Below are positions 6,834-13,838 of a DNA stretch of 15,341 bases, one piece after another (the stretch's first letter is position 1; each line of letters starts with the position of its first letter). The notes under the pieces were generated by a model. It searched no databases. It worked only from the letters and a program-made list of their open reading frames with translations, and had not been told where the DNA came from. This DNA comes from an uncultured Phascolarctobacterium sp. (lineage in GTDB: Bacteria > Bacillota > Negativicutes > Acidaminococcales > Acidaminococcaceae): contig UQWU01000042.1 in assembly GCA_900544885.1 (NCBI GenBank), positions 1-15,341 on the forward strand, in the 5' to 3' direction. Both the position numbers and the translations under genes were made by a program.

Positions 6834-8027
6834 TTACATTAAATTACTCGGATTTACTTGTTCGCCATTTTTAATAACTTCAAAATGCAAATGCGGACCA
6901 GTACTATAGCCACTACTACCTATGTAACCGATAATTTCACCTTTTTTTACATAGTCACCAGAACTTACGGCAATACTGCTCATATGACCATAAGCAGTTT
7001 CGTAACCAAAATCATGAGCTAAACGTACATAACGCCCATAGCCACCATACCAACCAGCTTGTTCTACATAACCAGAAGCACTTGCATAAACAGGAGCACC
7101 ATAATCATTGGCAATATCAATTCCAGGATGCCAATCACTGCTATATCCGTCAAAAGGATTATAGCGACCGCCAAAAGACGAAGAAATATAACCACCGCTT
7201 GTAGGCCAACAACTCGGAGTAACCTCACGACGGTAGTTTTCGCTTTCAATAGCACTCAATAAATTTTGCAAGTCACTTTCCTTAGCTTTAGCTTGGTTTT
7301 GGATATTTTTCTCCTCTTCAAGCATAATGCTTACTACAGATGCATTACCTAAAGAAGGACCACCTTTACCAGCATAAGCATAGGCATCATTTTTAGGTGG
7401 CAGAGAAGCACCTGTTTTTTCCATTTCACTACGTACTTGGTCTTCTAATTTAGAAAGATAAGCCAATTGTTTTTGATTTTTTTCAGCAATCTGCTGTAAT
7501 TCTTGAATCTTTTGTTCTTGTGCTTGTTTAGTAGCCTTATATTCAGCTAATTCTTTTTTCTGTGCTTCATTTTGAATAGCAAAATGAGCTAACACGCCGA
7601 TTGTAGTAGATACAACTACTAAAAAAGCTGCTACACCAGTAAAAGCATATTTTAAATGAGTCTTTTTTACATGCTTTTTAGCAATATTATGTCCATCAGC
7701 AGGAATAAGCCAAAAAGTAAAATGCTGATTTCCGCACCACATTTCACGTACAGAATTGTATTTACTTTTAACAATAGTATGCACATGTTTTACTTTATTA
7801 TCAATTTGGCTGCTAATAACATCAACCATAGCTAAAACACGACGTTTAGCCATAGCTCCTTGGATTTTAGCTACGGCACCTGCAGTCTTTGCTTTTTCCT
7901 CAATATTTTGAGAAGCCACCTCAATATGTTTTTTCATCTCTGTGGTTTTTTCAGCTATAACTGTTTTACATTTATTAAAAATTAATTGTGTCTGCTTTTT
8001 TATTTTTTCCAAACACTCCGCGAACAT
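6834..8027 (-). CDS. Membrane-anchored M23 (LytM-type) peptidoglycan endopeptidase
   Basis: A 397-residue cell-wall hydrolase or hydrolase-like factor. Order of parts: a basic, helix-rich segment predicted to be cytoplasmic (1-125) with an FTFWLIP strand at 103-109; one transmembrane helix (about 127-150); an extracytoplasmic coiled coil (about 152-205, second part 232-265); and an M23 domain (about 277-390). The Zn site is complete, with H300 and D304 in HPGID and H379/H381 in HLHFE, plus H348 in YGHMS. It should therefore be an active endopeptidase cutting peptide cross-links, not a degenerate EnvC/NlpD-type activator. The start follows AAGGAGTGA. It is expressed alone from the strong promoter at 8103-8131 and ends in its own terminator. 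The roughly 100-residue cytoplasmic N-terminus is longer than usual and is unexplained. Confidence 0.88.
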   Translation of the reverse strand: MFAECLEKIKKQTQLIFNKCKTVIAEKTTEMKKHIEVASQNIEEKAKTAGAVAKIQGAMAKRRVLAMVDVISSQIDNKVKHVHTIVKSKYNSVREMWCGNQHFTFWLIPADGHNIAKKHVKKTHLKYAFTGVAAFLVVVSTTIGVLAHFAIQNEAQKKELAEYKATKQAQEQKIQELQQIAEKNQKQLAYLSKLEDQVRSEMEKTGASLPPKNDAYAYAGKGGPSLGNASVVSIMLEEEKNIQNQAKAKESDLQNLLSAIESENYRREVTPSCWPTSGGYISSSFGGRYNPFDGYSSDWHPGIDIANDYGAPVYASASGYVEQAGWYGGYGRYVRLAHDFGYETAYGHMSSIAVSSGDYVKKGEIIGYIGSSGYSTGPHLHFEVIKNGEQVNPSNLM

Positions 8028-8102
8028 AATGTCACTCCTTAAAAGTGTAGTTTTCCTATCTTTTTCATAGGCTTTCTCGCATCATCAAAAAACAACATTA
8101 TT

Positions 8103-8131
8103 ATTTTAATGCTTTTTAAAGCAGAAGTCAA
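8103..8131 (-). promoter_or_regulatory. Strong promoter of the M23 gene with an operator-like palindrome in its spacer
   Basis: On the minus strand: TTGACT (complement of 8126-8131), 17-nt spacer, TAAAAT (complement of 8103-8108); each hexamer matches consensus at five of six positions. The spacer holds the inverted repeat TGCTTT-AA-AAAGCA (8110-8123), ideally placed for a repressor or a MerR-like activator. The expected leader is about 70 nt and contains a small hairpin, CCTAT/ATAGG (8054-8070). The remainder of 8028-8217 is AT-rich and shows nothing else. Confidence 0.72.
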
Positions 8132-8217
8132 TTTTTTAGATATAAAGAAAAGTTATTTTTTATATTCTTTGAGAATATTTCTTTTGCAAGCCATATAAAA
8201 ATAGCCCTAGGAACAAA

Positions 8218-8244
8218 CAATCCGCAGAAAAAATCTGCGGATTG
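8218..8244 (-). terminator. Hairpin terminator of the DhaR-like regulator operon
   Basis: A perfect 11-bp stem, CAATCCGCAGA (8218-8228) with TCTGCGGATTG (8234-8244) and an A5 loop (U5 in the minus-strand RNA), begins 16 nt after the regulator stop. The minus-strand tail is only modestly U-rich (TTTGTTCC). Confidence 0.7.
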
Positions 8245-8260
8245 CATAAATTTTTATTTC

Positions 8261-10141
8261 TTATTTTGCTTTCGGTCCTAAGCCATATTTTTTCAGATAA
8301 CGATATAATGTTACACGACTAACATCTAACATATTGGCCAGCTTACTAATATTGCCGCCGGCAGATTTCCAAGCAGCAATAAATGCTTCTTTATCATACT
8401 TCCAAGAACGTTCCAAAGTTTTATCGCCAGGCAGCTTAATATTCTCTGCTTCGATAATACTACCGGGAGTATGGAAGAATGCTTGCTCAATAACACCTTG
8501 TAATTGCTTAATATTACCAGGCCAGCTACAGCTCAAGAGCAGGGAAACAGCTTCCGGAGATAAGCGTTTTTGCGGCAGATTATGTTGTGCAGACATTTCC
8601 ACCAGAATATGACTGGCAATAACCTCAATATCCTTAACACGTTCACGCAGAGGCGGAACACGCATAGTAGTATCTAAAACCAATTCATACAGCTTACGGG
8701 AAAACAGACCTTTATCAGCCAAACGTTTTAAATTAGAATCACATGCAGCAATAACACGTACATCAAACATACGCGGTTTACCACCTTTCACCAAAGGAGG
8801 CAGACCATGAGTTAAAGCATCAGCTAATTCATCACCCATCTCCAAAGGCAACTTTTCTACTTCATCTAAGAATAAAGTACCACCCATGGACAATTCTAAT
8901 TTGCCTGCAGATTGTTTTTCTTTATCATTGCAACCAAAGAATTCTTCTTCTAATTCTGCTAACGGTGCATTATGACATTTTACAGCAATCAACGGGGCAG
9001 CAGCACGAGGACTTGCCTGATGAATACCATGTGCCAAACGTTGCTTACCTGTACCAGGTTCACCTTGCAATAAAATATTATGATCTGTACGAGCTACGCG
9101 GCTAGCCTTATGCTGTAAAGCCAAGAATTCACTAGTCTCACCAACCATGCTATACAAGCTGTAACGGCTGGGGGGGGCTGTAGCAGTAGGGAACGGAGTT
9201 TTTAAATATTGAATAGACATAGATAAAACTAAAGCACTTTCTACCTCACTACCGACCTTAATTGGCATAACGGTAGTAATATCTTCATACGTTCTATCCT
9301 GAGTAATCCAAGTAATTTCACGTCGTTGTGTCGGAGTACCCTGCAAAGCTTTTTTTACAGGAATATGTTCATAGTTTAAGAAAATATCTTCCAAACGTTC
9401 ATGACCATCTAAGCGCTTACGGCCATTTTCATTGCAATATTTAACCTCTCCATCCTTGCCCAGCCAGTAAACAGTAACAGGCAGCTGTTCCATCATGATA
9501 CGGTTGATAGTCCAAGATTCTAACATTGCCAAATGCTGTTCAATGGAATATTTCATGGTCAGGAGTAAGCTCAGTAATAAATCATAGGGTAAATCGTTTT
9601 GATCCAGAGAAAAGAAAGAAATAATATAGCGAATTTTACCGTTAACACATACAGGAGCACTGCAAGCATCACCGGAATGGCTGTCTTTAATCCACATTTC
9701 CGGTCCGAACATTAAGAACGGTACATTATGTTCACGTGCTACGCTGATGCTGGAAGTACCTACATCCTCTTCCAAAACTCGCATACCTTGAATATCTTTA
9801 ATAATTCGTTGGAAGAAAGGCATAGCATAGTTTTTAATAACATAGCCGCTTTCATCAATTAACAGCATACTCAAATTGTGGATATTAAAATGCTGCTTGC
9901 TTTGTTCGTATAAGCCATCAACATATTTAACAATAAACTCATGAGTTTTTTGATGTTCTGCAATTTCTTCGCGACTTAATTTATTGATTTTCGGCATAGT
10001 TTCGTGCGGCAGATTCATAGCACGACAGCGCTGCCAGCTTTCAGCAACCCACGGATGCACATTCGGGTCAATAATACCCTCTTCCATAAATTTATTGTAA
10101 TAAGAAGCTAATTTTTCTTTATTACGTCTTTCTCGAATCAT
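8261..10141 (-). CDS. DhaR/AcoR-like AAA+ transcription regulator without GAFTGA motif
   Basis: A 626-residue regulator. N-terminal region (1-75) has the WVAESWQRC segment typical of AcoR/DhaR proteins; then a GAF-like sensor (about 80-205), a PAS domain (about 212-310), an AAA+ domain (about 330-565) and a Fis-type helix-turn-helix (about 596-617). The ATPase site is present: Walker A GEPGTGK (360-366), Walker B GGTLFLDE (420-427) and RVPPLRER (494-501). The GAFTGA loop that contacts sigma-54 is replaced by a CNDKEKQSAGK stretch (404-414). E. coli DhaR acts on a sigma-70 promoter, so sigma-54-independent action is the natural inference, and no -24/-12 promoter was found here. The start follows GGGGAGGG. 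It lies 43 nt after the NlpC/P60 gene and is probably co-transcribed with it. The ligand is unknown; the DhaK-like gene nearby is a candidate partner. Confidence 0.82.
   Translation of the reverse strand: MIRERRNKEKLASYYNKFMEEGIIDPNVHPWVAESWQRCRAMNLPHETMPKINKLSREEIAEHQKTHEFIVKYVDGLYEQSKQHFNIHNLSMLLIDESGYVIKNYAMPFFQRIIKDIQGMRVLEEDVGTSSISVAREHNVPFLMFGPEMWIKDSHSGDACSAPVCVNGKIRYIISFFSLDQNDLPYDLLLSLLLTMKYSIEQHLAMLESWTINRIMMEQLPVTVYWLGKDGEVKYCNENGRKRLDGHERLEDIFLNYEHIPVKKALQGTPTQRREITWITQDRTYEDITTVMPIKVGSEVESALVLSMSIQYLKTPFPTATAPPSRYSLYSMVGETSEFLALQHKASRVARTDHNILLQGEPGTGKQRLAHGIHQASPRAAAPLIAVKCHNAPLAELEEEFFGCNDKEKQSAGKLELSMGGTLFLDEVEKLPLEMGDELADALTHGLPPLVKGGKPRMFDVRVIAACDSNLKRLADKGLFSRKLYELVLDTTMRVPPLRERVKDIEVIASHILVEMSAQHNLPQKRLSPEAVSLLLSCSWPGNIKQLQGVIEQAFFHTPGSIIEAENIKLPGDKTLERSWKYDKEAFIAAWKSAGGNISKLANMLDVSRVTLYRYLKKYGLGPKAK
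9170..9177 (-). repeat. C8 homopolymer inside the regulator gene
   Basis: Eight consecutive G on the plus strand (C on the coding strand) encode Ala-Pro-Pro at about residues 322-324, in the linker between PAS and AAA+ domains. In this AT-rich window no other G or C run of this length is seen. Slippage by one base would remove the ATPase and DNA-binding domains. Confidence 0.9.
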
Positions 10142-10184
10142 AACGAAAACCCTCCCCGGCTTTTTGACAAGCCATATTTATCCT

Positions 10185-10901
10185 TTAGATTTCACCATTA
10201 GCAACTAAGACGCGACGAGCACCATAATAACGTGGTTTCCAATACTCATCGTTCATAGATGATAACATTGTTCCTTTAGAGCTGGATACATGCCAGAATT
10301 TACCCTCTCCGGCATAGATACCTACATGCGAAGCTCCCGCAGCATAAGTAGTAAAGAATACCAAATCACCTGGACGTAATTGTTTTTTAGTAACAAAAAC
10401 ACCCTTTAAAACTTGTTCATCAGCAGCCCGCGGTAATGTTGCGTGGCAGTTCTTGAAAACATACTGCACATAACCGGAGCAATCAAAACCTTTAGGTGTA
10501 ACACCGCCGAATTTATATGGTACACCTTTATATTTAGCGGCACGCTTGACAACGTCTTTACCTTTTACATCAGTAATACCTTCTTTAGCAAAGGCCTCCC
10601 AATTCAATTTATTATAAGTTACGTCATCTAACCTACCATGAGCTTTAAGATTATGCTTTTTCTGAAAATGCTTCAAAGCATCCGTAGTCGAAGCCGTCAT
10701 TTTACCACTAGGACGTTCTTTACTAAATCCCAGCAAGAACAACTTCTGTTGTGCCACCTTCAAGCGCCAATTACTCTGCTGTATGCTGACCTTAGATTTA
10801 TTTTTCGGTGCATTTGTCTTTTTCTTTGCTTCTGCTGCCATAGGCAACCAACACAAAAGTGTCATCAAGGTTAATAAGGCAGTAATCTTCTTTTTCATCA
10901 T
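10185..10901 (-). CDS. Secreted NlpC/P60 (C40) peptidoglycan hydrolase with PG-binding domain
   Basis: A 238-residue exported protein: signal peptide (1-25, cut after AEA), a peptidoglycan-binding_1 domain (about 45-100, with LFLLGF and ALKHFQKKHNL), and a C-terminal NlpC/P60 domain (about 115-230). Catalytic residues are visible: C141 in FDCSGYV, H192 in ASHVGIY and H204 in FWHVS. It should cleave gamma-D-glutamyl-meso-diaminopimelate-type stem-peptide bonds outside the cell. The frame can be opened at a TTG (10904), but two ATG codons follow directly; I use the ATG at 10901, and 10898 is equally possible. The ribosome-binding site is poor, so translation may depend on coupling to the radical SAM gene 27 nt upstream. 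It is second in a three-gene run ending with the AAA+ regulator. Confidence 0.87.
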   Translation of the reverse strand: MMKKKITALLTLMTLLCWLPMAAEAKKKTNAPKNKSKVSIQQSNWRLKVAQQKLFLLGFSKERPSGKMTASTTDALKHFQKKHNLKAHGRLDDVTYNKLNWEAFAKEGITDVKGKDVVKRAAKYKGVPYKFGGVTPKGFDCSGYVQYVFKNCHATLPRAADEQVLKGVFVTKKQLRPGDLVFFTTYAAGASHVGIYAGEGKFWHVSSSKGTMLSSMNDEYWKPRYYGARRVLVANGEI

Positions 10902-10928
10902 CAATCACACAACTTATTCTTTATTTTT

Positions 10929-11828
10929 TCAATACTCCGTATTATTATAAACGTCCCAAGATTTAAGCTTACTTAAATGACGGACGCTAGTTTCTACCTG
11001 CTGTAGCAAACGTTCCTTATCCTTAGGTAAAGTTCCTGCCAGCTGCACATAATTTGAAACATGATTACTGCGGAATAAGCAGTAATGCTCTCGCGGCAAC
11101 TCTATATTGTTTAACATTAAATGCAGCTCCTGCATCAATCCTGCTGGGGAAAGCGGATTAAAATTGCCCTCTTCAAACTGTTCCTTCAGTTCGCTGCCTC
11201 TATATAACATCAGACACAACGCACTCAAATGCGTCGGTTTAATAATATTGATAGCCTTTGCTGTAGCTAAAGCATGACGAGCGCTACCCTCTACACCTGC
11301 TAAGCCTAAAATAACCATCAAGGATAATTTCATACCGCTAGCAGTAACACGACGACCTGCTTCTATTGCTTCTTCTGCAGTAACGCCTTTTTTCACTGCC
11401 TTTAAAGTTGCATCATCACCGGTTTCCATACCATAGTATAACAACTGCAAACCAGCTCCGCGTAACTGTCTTAATTCTTCTTCACTTTTACGTAAAATAT
11501 CTTTAGGTGCCGCATAGCTAGCCACACGTTGTAATTTAGGAAACTGCTCGCGCAATGCTTGTAATATTTTCAGCAACTTTGCAGTCGGTAATACTAAAGC
11601 ATCCCCATCCGCTAAAAATACACGACGAACACTATTTTTACCAAAATGCACTGCTAAAGCAATTTGACGGGAGATTTCCTCATCTTTTAATATCTGAAAC
11701 GGAACTCCACGATACATGTTGCAATAAGTACATTTATTATGAGCACAACCTCTTGTTACACGTAAAATAAAACTTTGAGCCTCGCTTGGAGGTCTGAATA
11801 CTGGTGTATCATAAGAATCAAAAAACAT
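10929..11828 (-). CDS. Radical SAM protein with CX4CX2C cluster motif
   Basis: A 299-residue radical SAM enzyme. The cluster-binding motif RGCAHNKCTYCNMY places Cys at 28, 33 and 36, a CX4CX2C spacing instead of the usual CX3CX2C. A likely SAM-binding segment (LADGDAL, about 73-79), YYGMETG (about 131-137) and VILGLAG (about 172-178) follow in the order expected for a partial TIM barrel of the Elp3/MiaB-like class. There is no extra cobalamin or TRAM domain, and no C-terminal cysteine cluster. The substrate is unknown. The start at 11828 follows GAGGTAA. It is first in a probable operon with NlpC/P60 and the AAA+ regulator, transcribed from the promoter at 11935-11963. Confidence 0.85.
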   Translation of the reverse strand: MFFDSYDTPVFRPPSEAQSFILRVTRGCAHNKCTYCNMYRGVPFQILKDEEISRQIALAVHFGKNSVRRVFLADGDALVLPTAKLLKILQALREQFPKLQRVASYAAPKDILRKSEEELRQLRGAGLQLLYYGMETGDDATLKAVKKGVTAEEAIEAGRRVTASGMKLSLMVILGLAGVEGSARHALATAKAINIIKPTHLSALCLMLYRGSELKEQFEEGNFNPLSPAGLMQELHLMLNNIELPREHYCLFRSNHVSNYVQLAGTLPKDKERLLQQVETSVRHLSKLKSWDVYNNTEY

Positions 11829-11913
11829 AATTTACCTCACTTAAAAATAAAAATTAAATTAAAATAAAAAACAAAACATAGGTACCAGTAAAGAGATCTC
11901 TTGAAATGTGTAA

Positions 11914-11937
11914 AATATAGTACACTTTTACTATATT
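11914..11937. repeat. 9-bp inverted repeat over the radical SAM promoter
   Basis: AATATAGTA (11914-11922), 6 nt, TACTATATT (11929-11937). It overlaps the minus-strand -10 element and the expected start site, the position of a repressor operator. A second, overlapping inverted repeat GTGTA...TACAC spans 11908-11925. Confidence 0.6.
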
Positions 11938-11963
11938 ATACTAAATTTTTCATAATTTGTAAC
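11935..11963 (-). promoter_or_regulatory. Likely promoter of the radical SAM-NlpC/P60-regulator operon
   Basis: On the minus strand: GTTACA (complement of 11958-11963), 17 nt, TATAAT (complement of 11935-11940). The transcript would start near 11928 with a leader of about 100 nt that includes the AAGAGATCTCTT palindrome. Confidence 0.55.
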
Positions 11964-12130
11964 GTCTAACTGAAAACTTTTTGTTACTTTTTATACATAC
12001 ATTTTGTGAAAAAGTGTAATATTGTAAAACTATTGTAAAAAATAAAGTTTTCCGTCCTTATAAAAGACAAGTATTTTTATAAAAAGACACTTTGTCATAT
12101 ATTCTTCAAGAAATTAAACAAAATTTGCGT

Positions 12131-12157
12131 TATAATGATATAAATGTTTTCAAACAT
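12131..12157 (+). promoter_or_regulatory. -10 element and candidate operator of the HlyD-like/tcdA operon
   Basis: A perfect TATAAT (12131-12136) lies 45 nt before the start codon. No good -35 sits at 16-18 nt; TTCAAG is 20 nt upstream and TTGTCA further. Immediately downstream is the inverted repeat ATGTTT-TC-AAACAT (12144-12157) over the expected start site. A weak -35 plus a repeat suggests regulated transcription. Confidence 0.45.
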
Positions 12158-12181
12158 ATGAAATAGAACGAGGTAAGAAAA

Positions 12182-13081
12182 ATGCATTTGACAAAAACTT
12201 TAAGTATTTTACTGCTACTGCTAACGACAATTATCAGTGGTTGCAGCACTTCAAGCTCCACTGGAAAGACATTAGGCGAAGGTAAAATTGCTATTCCTAC
12301 ATATAAGATAAAAGCTCCTGCCACAGGTAAAATTCTAGGATTAATCAGCGAAAAAGGTGAACGAATCAGTAAGGGGCAACCTTTATTTGCTATTGCTGAC
12401 GATAACCTTGATCAAGCTGTAAAAGATACTGCTACACAACTAGCTTTAGCAGAAGCAGAAATGAAACGTCTGCAGCAAGGCACAGCACTGCCAACACCAG
12501 CGGTAGATATTAGTGCTGCTCAAGCTGATTTTTATGCTGCACAGCAAAAAGCTTCTAAAATGAATAATCTGCTGGCCCAAGGTGCCGTTTCCCGTAACCA
12601 AGCACAGGCTGCCCAAAGAGAGCTGCAAGAAGCCAGTATCCGTCTGCATACTGCTGCACAAGCAGGAACTCAAATGCAGCCAGCCTCTCCCCAAAGCCTT
12701 GATGAACAGAAAAAACGTATCGAGCAATTGCGTACACAACATCAGGCAGCACTTTTAAAACAACAGGCCAACGAAGCTACAAGCCCCTGCACCGGTATTA
12801 TTACTGCCATCAATGCTAAAATTAATGATATAGCACAAAAGGGTCAATTAATACTCGAAGTTTTGGCTACAGATACCTGTACCGTAACCTTTAATGTTAA
12901 TAGCAATATGGCCAAAGAATTAAAAGTAAACCAAAAGGTAGAATTAAAAGCTGATTCCCTGCCGGCACCCTTCCCTGGAAAAATCACTAATATCACCGGT
13001 AATACAGTAACAGTAACTTCCGAGAAAAAGCCGGAAAATCTTAAAGATGATATTACTGTACAAATAATCTCTGCAGAATAA
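12182..13081 (+). CDS. HlyD-like periplasmic adaptor lipoprotein
   Basis: A 299-residue lipoprotein: short charged start, hydrophobic stretch, and lipobox ISGC with the lipidated Cys at 21. The body follows the adaptor (membrane fusion protein) plan: a first lipoyl/barrel half (about 41-75, with APATGKI), an alpha-helical coiled-coil hairpin (about 77-198, rich in Ala, Gln, Glu), and a second lipoyl half (about 199-230, with SPCTGII). A beta-rich end (about 235-299) follows. Such proteins bridge inner-membrane exporters (MacB-type ABC, RND) to the envelope. No transporter gene lies next to it in the window, which is unusual. The start follows GAGGTAAG. It is 13 nt from tcdA and heads that operon. 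Export partner and substrate are unknown. Confidence 0.8.
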   Translation: MHLTKTLSILLLLLTTIISGCSTSSSTGKTLGEGKIAIPTYKIKAPATGKILGLISEKGERISKGQPLFAIADDNLDQAVKDTATQLALAEAEMKRLQQGTALPTPAVDISAAQADFYAAQQKASKMNNLLAQGAVSRNQAQAAQRELQEASIRLHTAAQAGTQMQPASPQSLDEQKKRIEQLRTQHQAALLKQQANEATSPCTGIITAINAKINDIAQKGQLILEVLATDTCTVTFNVNSNMAKELKVNQKVELKADSLPAPFPGKITNITGNTVTVTSEKKPENLKDDITVQIISAE

Positions 13082-13094
13082 AAGGAGTTTCCAT

Positions 13095-13838
13095 ATGCTT
13101 AATCAATTTTCCCGTACCGAACTGCTTTTCGGTAGTGAAGCTATGCAAAAATTACATGATGCTCACGTCGCTATCTTCGGCATCGGCGGTGTCGGCGGCT
13201 ATACCGTTGAAGCATTGGCACGCAGCGGAATCGGCACTTTCGATCTTATCGACGATGACGATGTAGCTATAACCAATTTGAACCGTCAGATTATTGCTAC
13301 AACAGAAACTATCGGCAAGCCTAAAGTACAAGTTATGGCTGAACGTATTTACAGCATTAATCCTGATGCTGTAGTAAATATTCATCAATGTTTTTTCCTA
13401 CCTGAAAATCAAGAACAATTTGATTTTACACAATATGATTATGTTGTTGACGCCGTTGATACGGTTGCCGCAAAAATTGCTATTATTATGGCAGCCAAAG
13501 AAGTACATACACCTGTTATCAGCAGCATGGGTGCAGGAAATAAGGTAAATCCATCAATGTTCGAAGTTGCTGATATTTATAAAACATCCGTTGACCCTTT
13601 GGCACGTGTTATGCGTCAAGCCATGAAAAAACGTGGTGTAAAAAAATTAAAAGTTGTCTATTCCAAAGAAGAACCCTTAAAACCCTTAGCTAATACAGCA
13701 GCTGCTCAAGAGGACCCCGGTATACGCCGCTCACTGCCTGCAAGCAACGCCTTTACTCCTTCTGTAGCCGGACTCATTATCGCGTCTGAAGTAATTAAGG
13801 ATTTAATTGATTGGAATCCAAAGGAGAGAAAAGCATGA
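13095..13838 (+). CDS. tcdA: tRNA threonylcarbamoyladenosine dehydratase (TcdA/CsdL family)
   Basis: A 247-residue E1-like enzyme. The family uses ATP to cyclise t6A37 of ANN-decoding tRNAs to ct6A. The Rossmann nucleotide-binding loop GIGGVGGYTVEALARSG spans 29-45. The LIDDDDV acidic segment (51-57), the LNRQ motif (62-65) and the YDYVVDAVD region follow in the order of ThiF/MoeB-like adenylyltransferases. C-terminal features of the TcdA subgroup are present (RRSLPASN, PSVAGLIIASEVIK). The zinc-binding Cys pairs of MoeB are absent, as expected for TcdA. The ribosome-binding site AAGGAG precedes the ATG. The stop overlaps the DUF523 start by ATGA, so the two are translationally coupled. Confidence 0.88.
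   Translation: MLNQFSRTELLFGSEAMQKLHDAHVAIFGIGGVGGYTVEALARSGIGTFDLIDDDDVAITNLNRQIIATTETIGKPKVQVMAERIYSINPDAVVNIHQCFFLPENQEQFDFTQYDYVVDAVDTVAAKIAIIMAAKEVHTPVISSMGAGNKVNPSMFEVADIYKTSVDPLARVMRQAMKKRGVKKLKVVYSKEEPLKPLANTAAAQEDPGIRRSLPASNAFTPSVAGLIIASEVIKDLIDWNPKERKA

Larger units (their letters stand above)
11829..12181. other. Divergent, repeat-rich AT-rich intergenic region
   Basis: This 353-bp gap separates the minus-strand radical SAM operon from the plus-strand HlyD-like operon. It holds promoters for both sides (listed separately), a 12-bp perfect palindrome AAGAGATCTCTT (11891-11902), GGTACC (11881-11886), the long inverted repeat 11914-11937, a direct repeat ATTGTAAAA at 12021-12029 and 12032-12040, and near-repeats TATAAAAGAC (about 12060) and TATAAAAAGAC (about 12079). 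I see no convincing coding frame and no tRNA- or riboswitch-like fold. Confidence 0.7.

Noticed and set aside
7064..7255. Open frames on both strands inside the M23 gene and similar frames inside other genes
   Set aside because: They are shadows of well-supported genes, without ribosome-binding sites or recognisable products.
8150..8217. Sigma-54 (-24/-12) promoter near the AAA+ regulator
   Set aside because: A TGGC followed by TTGC appears on the minus strand, but the GG-GC spacing is wrong, and a good sigma-70 promoter is adjacent.
10902..10904. TTG start for the NlpC/P60 gene
   Set aside because: Two ATG codons follow immediately and give the same signal peptide.
12021..12040. CRISPR-like repeats in the divergent region
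   Set aside because: Only two 9-bp copies 11 bp apart; no regular repeat-spacer pattern and no cas genes.
12446..12752. Minus-strand open frames antisense to the HlyD-like gene
   Set aside because: They reflect the Ala/Gln-rich coiled-coil composition; no start signals or family resemblance.
13811..13834. Earlier ATG for the DUF523 gene
   Set aside because: It adds eight residues encoded inside tcdA. The family begins at ILVSACL, and the ATG at 13835 has the AAGGAGA site and the ATGA overlap.
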